Assembly (NCBI GenBank): GCA_017546605.1
Contig: JAFYSH010000014.1
Coordinates: forward strand, 62,001-126,000
Length of the DNA stretch: 64,000 nucleotides
From: Bacteroidales bacterium
Lineage (GTDB): Bacteria > Bacteroidota > Bacteroidia > Bacteroidales > UBA932
Direction: 5' to 3'
Shown here one piece after another: positions 45,265 through 53,265 of this stretch. A program made the translations under genes and the position numbers. A model generated the notes under the pieces. It made no database searches. It had not been told where the DNA came from and saw only the letters and a list, made by a program, of their open reading frames with translations. Each line of letters begins with the position of its first letter. The first letter of the stretch is position 1.

Positions 45265-45832
45265 TGATGTATTGGTCTCTTCTGAGATCATTACCGAGCA
45301 GTTCTGCTGCGATTATGAGAAATGTAAAGGTGTATGCTGCATCATTGGTGACAGCGGTGCACCGTTGGAAGAGTCAGAGTGTGAAGCCTTGGAGCAGGAA
45401 TATCCGCATTATTCTCCCTTGATGACGGCACAGGAGCGTTCGATTGTTGATCAGAACGGTTTCTTTACAGTGGATCAGGATGGGGACTTGGTAACCCCTT
45501 TAATTTGTGGGAAGGAAGAGTGTGTTTACACTTGCTTCGATGAGCAGGAACATTGTTTTTGTGCGGTGGAAAGAGCTTATTTCCAAGGAAAAACTTCGTT
45601 TAGAAAGCCTATTTCCTGCTGGTTGTATCCGATCCGTGTTGTGCGTCTTTCAAGTGGTATGCTCGCCTTGAATCTGCACCGCTGGGACATTTGTAAGGAT
45701 GCTTTTGCAAAAGGTAAAAAAGAAGGGATCCCCGTCTATCAGTTTTTGCGGGAACCCCTTATTCAATTCTTGGGAGAAGATTTCTACAACGCGTTGGAGG
45801 AAGTCGCTAAGACATTCACTGCCAATTCATAA
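45239..45832 (+). CDS. DUF3109 family cysteine-rich protein
   Basis: A 197-residue protein of DUF3109 with a conserved set of cysteines: CDYEKCKGVCC near residues 24-34, CGKEECVYTCF, CFCAVE and SCWLYPIRV. The pattern resembles YkgJ-type putative zinc or iron-sulfur proteins. Function not established. The start lies inside the M16-like gene (26-nt overlap), suggesting translational coupling; the first five residues may be extra, since the family usually begins near IQIDDVLV. The end overlaps the convergent DUF2007 gene by 49 nt. Confidence 0.88.
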   Translation: METTIIQIDDVLVSSEIITEQFCCDYEKCKGVCCIIGDSGAPLEESECEALEQEYPHYSPLMTAQERSIVDQNGFFTVDQDGDLVTPLICGKEECVYTCFDEQEHCFCAVERAYFQGKTSFRKPISCWLYPIRVVRLSSGMLALNLHRWDICKDAFAKGKKEGIPVYQFLREPLIQFLGEDFYNALEEVAKTFTANS

Positions 45833-45999
45833 TCTTCGTCCGCTACGCATAACTCAACCGGAGCGGTTGCCCGGTTGAGGGGCAAGCCAACGTAGTTCAA
45901 GTACTCATTGACAATGCAGGACTCAATTCCTTCTGCTTTGAGTCGTCCTTTTGCCAATTCTGCGGCAAAGGCGCTGTCATATCTTTCAACAACTTTCAT
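45784..45999 (-). CDS. DUF2007 family small protein
   Basis: A 71-residue protein similar to DUF2007 (putative signal-transducing, PII-like fold): MKVVERYDSAFAAELAKGRL, a middle IESCIVNEYLNYVG and VELCVADEDYELAVNVL. No known function. It lies 11 nt after an unrecognised membrane protein gene on the minus strand and overlaps DUF3109 in the opposite direction. Confidence 0.8.
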   Translation of the reverse strand: MKVVERYDSAFAAELAKGRLKAEGIESCIVNEYLNYVGLPLNRATAPVELCVADEDYELAVNVLATSSNAL

Positions 46000-46010
46000 T
46001 GGATAATGTT

Positions 46011-46490
46011 TTAGTTTTCAGATCGTTTGCGGGAATGAAACTCAACAGCGCTGGCAATACGGAAGGCATCTTTTCGGAATCCTGAAATAACGACCGGTGT
46101 TTGTTTGGTGATGATAATGTGATCTTCAAACATACGCATAAAACGGGTGAACCGGTTTTTCAATCGGAATACCATTTCAGTAGGGTCTTCAGACACTAAT
46201 TCGTAACCCGAAGTTTCCAATTGCTTGCGGATCAAGTCTTCGTTGTCAGCGAAAGAGCCACAAAGAGCCAATTCTTTCTTGGTGAATCCCATCATCGGAT
46301 AGATGGCAGCGACTGCAACAAAGAAAATGATAATCTTGGGGAATGAACCGGCACGGAACATGCCAATTTCCGGATCAAACACAGTTTCCAGACTTTGCCC
46401 TTCCGTGGTGGCAATCAAGACGCAGAGGATTAAAAAGAAGATGGCACAAAACCAAATCAAGTACTTAGCAGATCGAATGATGTATTTCAT
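46011..46490 (-). CDS. Unrecognised two-segment membrane protein
   Basis: I start it at 46490 (MKYIIRSAKYLIWF), 5 nt after the upstream lipoprotein gene; the longer frame overlaps that gene. The 159-residue product has two hydrophobic segments (about 9-29 and 48-70) and a charged C-terminal domain of about 90 residues with many Arg and Phe (RLKNRFTRFMRMFEDHIII). No family recognised. Operon-like arrangement with the DUF2007 gene. Confidence 0.7.
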   Translation of the reverse strand: MKYIIRSAKYLIWFCAIFFLILCVLIATTEGQSLETVFDPEIGMFRAGSFPKIIIFFVAVAAIYPMMGFTKKELALCGSFADNEDLIRKQLETSGYELVSEDPTEMVFRLKNRFTRFMRMFEDHIIITKQTPVVISGFRKDAFRIASAVEFHSRKRSEN

Positions 46491-46495
46491 AGTTC

Positions 46496-47917
46496 TTAAC
46501 GCATAAAATAAACAATGGTTGTAAAGTTGTCTTCCATACAACCGGCCAAATAAGTTTTTCCGTCATCGGAAACGGCAAGAATCGTGCCGACAATGGTTCT
46601 GTCAGGTTCGTAGTCGTATTTTTCTTTCCAGAAATCTTCCACTTTGTAGAATTTTTGGTTGCGGACGTCGTAGCAGAAAGGAACGGATGAGTAGCCATGA
46701 TCTACATCGGAAAGGTAAACAATGCCATCGTTGTCCACACAGTCTACGCGTAACATGTCTTTTGCTTGCGGGTCACGAATCACATACATTTCTTTTTCTA
46801 CGCAGTCATATACGTAGGGGTAGTAGGTGTTGGTCAGCCCCGTGTTGCTATATTCGATCAACATGGATGCAATGTAACGGCCGTTCGGAGAAATGTAGTT
46901 GAACATGGTGCCGAACAGAGTTTTCCATTGATTGATGTTTCCATTCCAAACCATGAAGGGTTCAATGTATAGGTCGAAGTTGCCTTCACCATCCCACATA
47001 CAGCCCATTTCAACGTAGTTTTCGTCCAGCAGGTAGCCGGTCATGTTGCCGTTGGAGGCAATGCCTTTGACACAAGCCATTGCGGTTGGAATACCGTTGA
47101 TGTCCGTACCTGTTTCCAATTCTACGATTTCGTTGTTGCGGTAGTAGAGTGGCTGGATGTTCCAACTATCCACGAACTGATAGCCTGCTGCCAAGGATCC
47201 GTCCGGAGATACGGCAAAGATGGACCCTTCTGTTGAGGTTGCATACGTGAGTTCCATAAAGTGGAGTTCTCCGTTCTCAATGCGGACAGGATAGCCGGTC
47301 TCGTCTTGGCCATATGCGATGCCGTTGTCGGTAATGTCGTACAAGGAGGTGCCTTGAATGAAGGAAATGGAGTCGGTGGGCAGGTGGTAGATGAATGAGC
47401 CTTCGTAGTTGCCAACTACATAATCTCCGTTATCAGAAAGATAAGCCGGCGCGATCCACGCTCCCTGGGGAGAGTAGGTCATGCTTGCGCGATAGACTTT
47501 GTGTGCCTTCAGCACAGGAGTTCCATGTACTTTGTTCTCAATGATTTGAGCGGCAAAAATGCAGTATTCTCTGTTCCACAGCAAGTCGGTAAACTCGCTG
47601 CTGTATTGTCCGGAATACAATTCGGGACAAAGGGGGGAACTTAGCAGGTTGTTCGCCCAGTTGATGAACCCTTCTTCGCTGTTCTGGCCGAGTGCCTGAT
47701 ATTCTTTTTCATCAAGTATGCCAAAGAAATAGGGCTGGTCATTTATGGACGGAATGATCTCGACGTTGAGCTGGTTTCCTGATTGGAGTATCTTGATCTC
47801 GAAGTCGCAGATTGAGGGTTCAGACGGATTGTTTCCGGAGTTGTTTTCTTCGGGGGAGCAAGCGCAAAATCCGACCAATAACAAGCCAATGATGGTAAAT
47901 AATTGTAAGGTTTTCAT
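46496..47917 (-). CDS. Unrecognised surface lipoprotein with HAF/propeller-like repeats
   Basis: A 473-residue lipoprotein with signal ending GFCAC (lipidated Cys20) and a low-complexity SPEENNSGNNPSEP spacer. The rest contains repeated short blocks of the type seen in HAF repeats or beta-propellers: LSDNGDYVVGN, ITDNGIAYGQ, VSPDGSLAAGY, IASNGNMTGYL, ISPNGRYIAS, VSDDGKTYLAG. These suggest a six- or seven-bladed propeller on the cell surface. No enzymatic motif is seen. It is first in a minus-strand unit with the membrane protein and DUF2007, under its own -33/-7 promoter. Confidence 0.78.
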   Translation of the reverse strand: MKTLQLFTIIGLLLVGFCACSPEENNSGNNPSEPSICDFEIKILQSGNQLNVEIIPSINDQPYFFGILDEKEYQALGQNSEEGFINWANNLLSSPLCPELYSGQYSSEFTDLLWNREYCIFAAQIIENKVHGTPVLKAHKVYRASMTYSPQGAWIAPAYLSDNGDYVVGNYEGSFIYHLPTDSISFIQGTSLYDITDNGIAYGQDETGYPVRIENGELHFMELTYATSTEGSIFAVSPDGSLAAGYQFVDSWNIQPLYYRNNEIVELETGTDINGIPTAMACVKGIASNGNMTGYLLDENYVEMGCMWDGEGNFDLYIEPFMVWNGNINQWKTLFGTMFNYISPNGRYIASMLIEYSNTGLTNTYYPYVYDCVEKEMYVIRDPQAKDMLRVDCVDNDGIVYLSDVDHGYSSVPFCYDVRNQKFYKVEDFWKEKYDYEPDRTIVGTILAVSDDGKTYLAGCMEDNFTTIVYFMR

Positions 47918-47957
47918 AATATGGGTTTCTATCTGATTATTAGGTATATAGAATAGG

Positions 47958-47987
47958 CAAAGGTATCAAAAAAATGGTGGATTCAAA
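47958..47987 (-). promoter_or_regulatory. Promoter of the propeller lipoprotein gene
   Basis: On the minus strand TTTG (47984-47987), 18 nt, TAccTTTG (47958-47965). Confidence 0.6.
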
Positions 47988-47990
47988 TTC

Positions 47991-48024
47991 TTTTTGATAA
48001 AAAAACGTGAAGTGCTTATATTTG
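47991..48024 (+). promoter_or_regulatory. Promoter of the membrane coiled-coil gene
   Basis: TTTTTG (47991-47996), 20 nt, TAtaTTTG (48017-48024): a full consensus match, about 30 nt before the start codon. Confidence 0.75.
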
Positions 48025-48053
48025 CCACCTATTTCTAAAAATAATAAGTATTT

Positions 48054-48935
48054 ATGGCTACAGTGGCGCAAAATAATAATAACCCGTTCAAAACAGGGGT
48101 GCTGCTTTTGGCAGCGGTGTCGGTAATCTTGCTGGGCGTGTTGTTGTGGATCTGGATTGACCGCAATGCGTTGATTGATGATTTGACCTTGGAAAAAGAC
48201 CAATTGACTCAGCAAATGGTGAATCTGCAGGAAGATTATGCACAATTGTCATCCAACAACGATAGTTTGAATGTGCAATTGGATCGTGAGCGGATGAAGG
48301 TGGAAGAATTGATTGATCGGGTGAAAAAGACCGAGGCAACCAATCGTGCTAAAATTCGTCAATATGAGCAGGAATTGGGTACCCTTCGGGCAATTATGAA
48401 GCACTACATTGTACAAATTGACTCCCTCAACACCTTGAATACCGCTTTGCGTAAAGATGCAGCAGCAGCTCGTAAGGAAGCTCAAAAGGCAAAACGAGAG
48501 TATGAACAATTGAGTAAGACAACCGATGAATATGCAAAACAGATCGAAATCGGTTCGGTGTTGAAGGGCCGTGCTGTACAATTGGTGGCGATTAATGGTT
48601 CGAACAAAGAAACCGATCGCAGCAGCCGTGTTGCTAAGCTGCGTACGTGCTTGCACTTGGTGGAAAACTCCATCGCTGAGCGAGGCCTGCGTAAGATCTA
48701 TATCCGTGTTAAAGGTCCCGATGGAATCTTGATGACCGGAGACCAACAACAGATTTTCGAAATGGCGGGCGAGCAGATGATTTATTCAGCTTCTCGAGAA
48801 GTGGACTACCAGGGATCTGAAGTAGAAGTATGCATTTACTTTGAGTCAGTAACCGGCTATGTAAAAGGTGTCTATACCGTAGATGTCTTTACATCCGGAG
48901 GTAAGTTGGGTTCCGCTGATTTGTTGCTCCGTTAG
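48054..48935 (+). CDS. Membrane-anchored coiled-coil protein of unknown function
   Basis: A 293-residue protein with one N-terminal membrane segment (GVLLLAAVSVILLGVLLWIW, about 14-33), a long heptad-rich coiled coil (about 38-170, LTLEKDQLTQQMVNLQEDY and following) and a compact C-terminal domain with IYIRVKGPDGILM and VEVCIYFESVTGYVKGVY. Topology suggests the C-terminal domain lies in the periplasm. Related Bacteroidetes proteins are often left hypothetical. hemW starts 11 nt later and is likely cotranscribed. Confidence 0.82.
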   Translation: MATVAQNNNNPFKTGVLLLAAVSVILLGVLLWIWIDRNALIDDLTLEKDQLTQQMVNLQEDYAQLSSNNDSLNVQLDRERMKVEELIDRVKKTEATNRAKIRQYEQELGTLRAIMKHYIVQIDSLNTLNTALRKDAAAARKEAQKAKREYEQLSKTTDEYAKQIEIGSVLKGRAVQLVAINGSNKETDRSSRVAKLRTCLHLVENSIAERGLRKIYIRVKGPDGILMTGDQQQIFEMAGEQMIYSASREVDYQGSEVEVCIYFESVTGYVKGVYTVDVFTSGGKLGSADLLLR

Positions 48936-48946
48936 GTCCTGCTGTC

Positions 48947-50080
48947 TTGGCTGGAATTTACATACACGTTCCTTTCTGTGCGTCTTTCTGCACGTATTGT
49001 GACTTTTATTCCATTACGCAGCTCTCTCGTAAAGCTGCTTATTTGGAAGCTCTGGAGAGAGAAGCAAGAAGTTGCGTTTCATTCTTTAAAGGAGTTCCTC
49101 CGTCCACCTTGTACTTTGGGGGAGGAACTCCTTCTTTGTTATCAGAACAGGAGCTGGCAAAGATATTTTCCTGGATTGAGGCTTTCTACTTGCAGCCGTA
49201 TGGTCGTAGTCTGAAGGATTTACGCGAGGTAACTATCGAGGTGAATCCCGACGATGTGACCTTACCTTTGGCGCAGTCTTGGCTGCACTTGGGTGTGACT
49301 CGGGTAAGTATGGGGATTCAGTCATTTCGTGATCCGGCTTTACGTTGGATGGGGCGACGGCACGATGCCCAACAGGCTCGTTGTGCGTATCAGACTTTAC
49401 GTCAGGCTGGTTTCCAGAACATAAGTTTGGATCTGATTTTTGGGTATTCTCTGGAACAAGACCAGGATCCAATTGGTGGATGGGAATTCGACTTGGAGCA
49501 GATGATTGCTTTGTCGCCAGAGCATATATCGGCCTACCAACTCAGTGTAGAACCGGGGAGTACGTTGGCCAAGTGGATGCAAAGTGGTCGGGCGAAGGAG
49601 TTGCCTGCCGAGGTAGCGGCTGAGGAATATGCCCTTTTGCAGCAGCGTTTGAAACAGGCAGGCTATGAGCAGTATGAGATTTCGAACTTTGCCAAATCCG
49701 GTTACGAGGCGTTGCACAACCGTTCTTATTGGTTGCGGGAACCCTATTTGGGTTTGGGCCCCGCTGCGCACTCATTTGATGGGTTCATCCGTTCTTGGAA
49801 TCCTGAGGATCTGACCCATTATCAATCCCATAGCGGTCGAGTTTCGGAAGAATTGACTTCGGAAGAGGTATTCAATGAACAGTGGATGTTGGGGTTGCGC
49901 CAAGTGGCAGGGGTTCGTCTGGCGGATTTGGATCCCGCATTGTTGAACCGCGTTGCCGGTCCGTTGCATCGCTTGCTCAGGCAAGGCTTGCTCATTCAGA
50001 CCTCCGATGGGTATATAAAAATACCGTCGGAAAAACTGTTCGTTTCCGACGGTATTATCTGTGAGTTAATGTTGGACTAG
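48947..50080 (+). CDS. hemW: Radical SAM heme chaperone HemW (TTG start)
   Basis: A radical SAM protein of the HemN/HemW family, now viewed as a heme chaperone rather than a coproporphyrinogen oxidase. The TTG at 48947 (LAGIYIHVPFC) is the only start that begins at the family N-terminus. Cluster cysteines Cys11, Cys15 and Cys18 follow the CxxxCxxC pattern. YFGGGTPSLL, ITIEVNPDD-like VTIEVNPDDV and SMGIQSF are further family blocks, and the HemW C-terminal domain is present. 377 residues. Its last 60 nt contain a terminator that serves the convergent frdC gene, and its stop overlaps the frdC stop by 4 nt. Confidence 0.9.
   Translation: MAGIYIHVPFCASFCTYCDFYSITQLSRKAAYLEALEREARSCVSFFKGVPPSTLYFGGGTPSLLSEQELAKIFSWIEAFYLQPYGRSLKDLREVTIEVNPDDVTLPLAQSWLHLGVTRVSMGIQSFRDPALRWMGRRHDAQQARCAYQTLRQAGFQNISLDLIFGYSLEQDQDPIGGWEFDLEQMIALSPEHISAYQLSVEPGSTLAKWMQSGRAKELPAEVAAEEYALLQQRLKQAGYEQYEISNFAKSGYEALHNRSYWLREPYLGLGPAAHSFDGFIRSWNPEDLTHYQSHSGRVSEELTSEEVFNEQWMLGLRQVAGVRLADLDPALLNRVAGPLHRLLRQGLLIQTSDGYIKIPSEKLFVSDGIICELMLD
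50020..50056 (-). terminator. Terminator of frdC, embedded in the hemW coding sequence
   Basis: A perfect 14-bp inverted repeat (AATACCGTCGGAAA / TTTCCGACGGTATT, 9-nt loop) lies inside hemW, 20 nt past the frdC stop on the minus strand and followed there by TTTTTATA. On the plus strand it encodes codons of HemW. It is positioned to end frdC transcription. Confidence 0.8.
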
Positions 50081-50769
50081 TGGATATGGCCACATCCGCA
50101 TTCCACAGCCGCAGCTGCACCTGCGTTCAGGTAAGCTGAAATGGCTACAACTGCAAACAAACCGCAGATAATAGTAGCGAAAATGTATGCAAGAACTTTC
50201 CAACGTTTGATCCAAATGTTGTTATTCAAACCAATAGTTTGGAAGGCGCTCCAGAAACCGTGGGTCAAGTGGAACCACAACGCTGCAAACCAAACCAAGT
50301 AGATAATGGTTACAAACAAGTTTCCAAAAGTACGATCCATCAAGAAGTTAGGGTCCATTTGGTGTTGTCCTTGGAAGTGGAGAAGCTGCATATCAGCCCA
50401 GAAGTGGGTCAAGTGGAAAGCAAGTGCTCCGAGAACGATGATACCGAGAACAAGCATGTTTTTGGAAGCCCAGGAGCTGGCGTCTCCTTTGTGAGCAACA
50501 GCATAACGTTGTGTGCCACGAGCCTTCAAGTTAGTTGCAGACAAATAGAATGCATAAAGAATGTGAATAATGAAGCCAAAAGCCAAGATCGGAACCATAA
50601 CGGTAATGATCGGAAGGGACATAAAGTCGCAACCGGCTTGGAAAGCTTCGTCACTGATGAGTGACAATGAATTAATCACTGCATGAAGGAGCAGGAAGAT
50701 TACCAGGAAAAGACCAGAGATGCTCATAATGAGCTTCTTTCCGATGGAAGAGGTAAAAATGTTTGCCAT
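50077..50769 (-). CDS. Succinate dehydrogenase/fumarate reductase cytochrome b subunit
   Basis: The membrane anchor of the Bacteroidetes-type quinol:fumarate reductase, 230 residues with about five hydrophobic segments. Start chosen at 50769 (MANIFTSSIGKKLIM); the frame upstream overlaps the promoter. Histidines fit heme ligation (LLHAVINSLS, LAFHLTHFW, WFHLTHGFW). In Bacteroidales this gene normally leads an operon frdC-frdA-frdB. Here the downstream gene is hemW on the other strand and a terminator follows, so no flavoprotein or iron-sulfur subunit gene is next to it. The tail ends in an unusual VECGCGHIH. Confidence 0.92.
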   Translation of the reverse strand: MANIFTSSIGKKLIMSISGLFLVIFLLLHAVINSLSLISDEAFQAGCDFMSLPIITVMVPILAFGFIIHILYAFYLSATNLKARGTQRYAVAHKGDASSWASKNMLVLGIIVLGALAFHLTHFWADMQLLHFQGQHQMDPNFLMDRTFGNLFVTIIYLVWFAALWFHLTHGFWSAFQTIGLNNNIWIKRWKVLAYIFATIICGLFAVVAISAYLNAGAAAAVECGCGHIH

Positions 50770-50810
50770 ATTTTTTTTGTTAATAATTTGTTTCACCGTC
50801 ATTCGTAGTG

Positions 50811-50818
50811 CAAAGATA
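50811..50818 (-). promoter_or_regulatory. -7 box for frdC
   Basis: TAtcTTTG on the minus strand, 41 nt from the start codon; divergent from the pyrH promoter. -33 unclear. Confidence 0.5.
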
Positions 50819-50827
50819 GAATCTTAC

Positions 50828-50858
50828 TTGCGATTTTCATAATATTTGGCTACTTTTG
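50828..50858 (+). promoter_or_regulatory. Promoter of pyrH-frr
   Basis: TTG (50828-50830), 20 nt, TActTTTG (50851-50858). Predicted leader about 25 nt before pyrH. Confidence 0.65.
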
Positions 50859-50886
50859 TTTTCGTCAAAAAGAAAAATAATGTCCT

Positions 50887-51597
50887 ATGAAATACGAAAG
50901 AATCTTACTCAAACTCAGTGGTGAGAGCCTTGGTGGTGGTACCGGTCGCGGTATCAACGAAGATGTGCTGGCGGAGTATTCACAACAGATTGCCGATTTG
51001 GCCCGCAGTGGCATTCAAGTGGCCATTGTCATTGGCGGAGGTAATATTTTCCGAGGTTTGTCCGGAGTTGGTAAGGGCTTTGATCGGGTACACGGTGATC
51101 AAATGGGTATGTTGGCAACGGTGATCAACAGCATTGCGCTGTCAATGGGAATCCGTTCTGCGGGCGTAGAAGCCGAGGTTTTCACCTCCACCCCGATGGA
51201 GCCGATGGCCCGTTATTATGAACGCGATCGTGCGGTGAAATTTATGCAGCAAGGAGGAGTTGCCATTATTGCTGGAGGAACAGGCAACCCGTTCTTCACC
51301 ACAGATTCTGCAGCGGCTTTGCGTGCTTGTGAAATTGGTGCCGATGTTTTGCTGAAAGGAACCCGGGTGGACGGAGTCTATACGGCAGATCCGGAAAAAG
51401 ACCCCTCGGCAACCAAATACGACCGTTTGACTTACGGAAAAGCCTTGGCGGACCAACTCAAAATCATGGACGCAACGGCCTTTGCCCTCTGTCAGGAGAA
51501 CGGTATGGATATCATCGTATTTGATATGAATCGTCCGGGTAATTTGGAGCGTTTGGCAAAAGGAGAACAAGTCGGTACTTTGGTATCGGATAAATAA
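50887..51597 (+). CDS. pyrH: UMP kinase
   Basis: Phosphorylates UMP to UDP. A 236-residue amino-acid-kinase-fold protein with RILLKLSGESLGG at the start, VIGGGNIFRG, FTTDSAAALRACEIGADVLL and KGTRVDGVYTADPEKDPSA. It is followed by frr after 19 nt, the common pyrH-frr pairing of bacteria. Confidence 0.96.
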   Translation: MKYERILLKLSGESLGGGTGRGINEDVLAEYSQQIADLARSGIQVAIVIGGGNIFRGLSGVGKGFDRVHGDQMGMLATVINSIALSMGIRSAGVEAEVFTSTPMEPMARYYERDRAVKFMQQGGVAIIAGGTGNPFFTTDSAAALRACEIGADVLLKGTRVDGVYTADPEKDPSATKYDRLTYGKALADQLKIMDATAFALCQENGMDIIVFDMNRPGNLERLAKGEQVGTLVSDK

Positions 51598-51616
51598 GAA
51601 TTAAAATCATTCAGCT

Positions 51617-52180
51617 ATGATAGAAAAATCAAAATCAATCATCAGTGCGGCGAACGAAAAAATGGAAGGCGCCGTTATGTTTTTGGAAGAAGATTTGAAA
51701 ACTTACCGTGCTGGTAAGGCAAATCCTTCGGTGTTCAATTCCGTGATGGTGAACTATTACGGTTCTCCGACCCCGTTGAATCAAGTGGCCAGCATCAACG
51801 TTCCGGATGCAAAAACCATGTTGATCCAACCTTGGGAAAAGAATTTGATTCCCACCATCGAAAAAGCCATCATGGATGCCAACTTGGGCTTTACTCCTCA
51901 AAACAACGGTGAGCACATTCGCATCAACATTCCCCCGTTGACTGAAGACCGCCGTAAGGATTTGGTGAAAAAATCACGCGCTGCGGGTGAAAATGCCAAA
52001 ATCAGTATCCGCAACGCTCGTCGTGACGGCATCGAAGCTTTGAAGAAAGCACAAAAAGATGGAATGCCGGAAGATATGGTGAAAGATTCGGAAGCAATGA
52101 TTCAAAAAGATGTCGATGCATTCAACAAGAAGGTGGACGAATTGTTGGTTGCAAAAGAAAAAGAAATTTTGACTGTCTGA
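51617..52180 (+). CDS. frr: Ribosome recycling factor
   Basis: Splits post-termination ribosomes with EF-G. The 187-residue protein has the triple-helix bundle pattern and PPLTEDRRKDLVKKSRAAGE, the family hallmark, plus RAGKANPSVFNSVMVNYYGS near the start. The stop TGA overlaps the start codon of the next gene by one base (TGATG), so the two are probably coupled. Confidence 0.97.
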   Translation: MIEKSKSIISAANEKMEGAVMFLEEDLKTYRAGKANPSVFNSVMVNYYGSPTPLNQVASINVPDAKTMLIQPWEKNLIPTIEKAIMDANLGFTPQNNGEHIRINIPPLTEDRRKDLVKKSRAAGENAKISIRNARRDGIEALKKAQKDGMPEDMVKDSEAMIQKDVDAFNKKVDELLVAKEKEILTV

Positions 52181-53250
52181 TGTTTTCGAAGCTGTTGCCT
52201 TTGGATGAATGGGGTCTTTTCTCTTCGGAGAGAAGACCTGTTATCATTTCGGGACCCTGTAGTGCAGAAAGTAGAGAGGGTGTATTGGCAACGGCGCGGG
52301 CCATTTCGGCCTTGGGTGTAGAGGTCTTTCGGGCAGGTGCCTGGAAACCTCGAACGTCACCCCAATCCTTTGCCGGCTTTGGAGCCGATGCTCTTCCTTG
52401 GTTGGTGGAGGCGCGTCAGGAAACCGGTTTGAAAGTTATGACCGAAGTCGCAGCGACGACTCATGTAGAGGCGGTGCTGAAAGCCGGTCTGGATGCAGTC
52501 TGGGTAGGAGCCCGGACCACGACCAACCCCTTTTTGGTTCAAGAAATTGCGGAGGCATTACGAGGGACCGATCTGCCGGTGTTGGTGAAGAATCCGATGA
52601 GTCAGGAAGTCGCCCTGTGGCTGGGAGCCGTCGAGCGTTTTGCTGCTGTGGGTTTACGCAAAGTCGGGATTATTCACCGCGGCTTCTCCTCTTGTGAGCC
52701 TTCCCGCTATCGGAATTTGCCTTACTGGCAGATTCCATTGGAAATTCAGCAAACATTGCCGAACCTCCCCATCTTCTGTGATCCCAGTCACATTGCTGGA
52801 AACCGTTCGTACGTAGGAGAGATTGCCAATCAGGCGGTGGATGTGGGCTTTGATGGATTGATGCTTGAATGTCATTTGCATCCCGAAGCAGCCTTGAGTG
52901 ATGCCACTCAACAAATTACTCCTACGGAATTGTCCCAGTTACTTCGTAGCCTGAGCCGTTCAAGGTCCGATCAGGCCGATGCGCAGATGCAAGCCTTGTT
53001 GGATGATTATCGGGCAAGGATTGACCGCTTGGACGAAGAATTGCTTCGACTGTTGGCGCAGCGTTTGGACATAGCAGAACAGATTGGACAGCTGAAGCAG
53101 CAACACCAACTTCCTGTTATACAGCCGGATCGTTGGAATCGATTGCAAGATCGTGCTGTTCGAATCGGGCACCAGGCGGGTCTTGACGAAACCTTTGTCC
53201 GAAATCTTTTTCACCTGATTCATCAGGCTTCCATCGAACGACAATTCTAA
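52180..53250 (+). CDS. Bifunctional DAHP synthase / chorismate mutase
   Basis: Residues 1 to about 260 are a DAHP synthase of the KDO8P-synthase-like type (IISGPCSAES, RAGAWKPRTSPQSFAG, PVLVKNPM, FCDPSHIAGN), making the first shikimate-pathway intermediate. Residues about 268-356 are an AroQ-type chorismate mutase (YRARIDRLDEELLRLLAQRL). The fusion is a known Bacteroidetes arrangement, and the mutase half may regulate the synthase half. 356 residues. Start overlaps the frr stop, so pyrH-frr-DAHP synthase appears to be one operon. Confidence 0.94.
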   Translation: MFSKLLPLDEWGLFSSERRPVIISGPCSAESREGVLATARAISALGVEVFRAGAWKPRTSPQSFAGFGADALPWLVEARQETGLKVMTEVAATTHVEAVLKAGLDAVWVGARTTTNPFLVQEIAEALRGTDLPVLVKNPMSQEVALWLGAVERFAAVGLRKVGIIHRGFSSCEPSRYRNLPYWQIPLEIQQTLPNLPIFCDPSHIAGNRSYVGEIANQAVDVGFDGLMLECHLHPEAALSDATQQITPTELSQLLRSLSRSRSDQADAQMQALLDDYRARIDRLDEELLRLLAQRLDIAEQIGQLKQQHQLPVIQPDRWNRLQDRAVRIGHQAGLDETFVRNLFHLIHQASIERQF

Positions 53251-53265
53251 AGTCGTGGTACCTGG

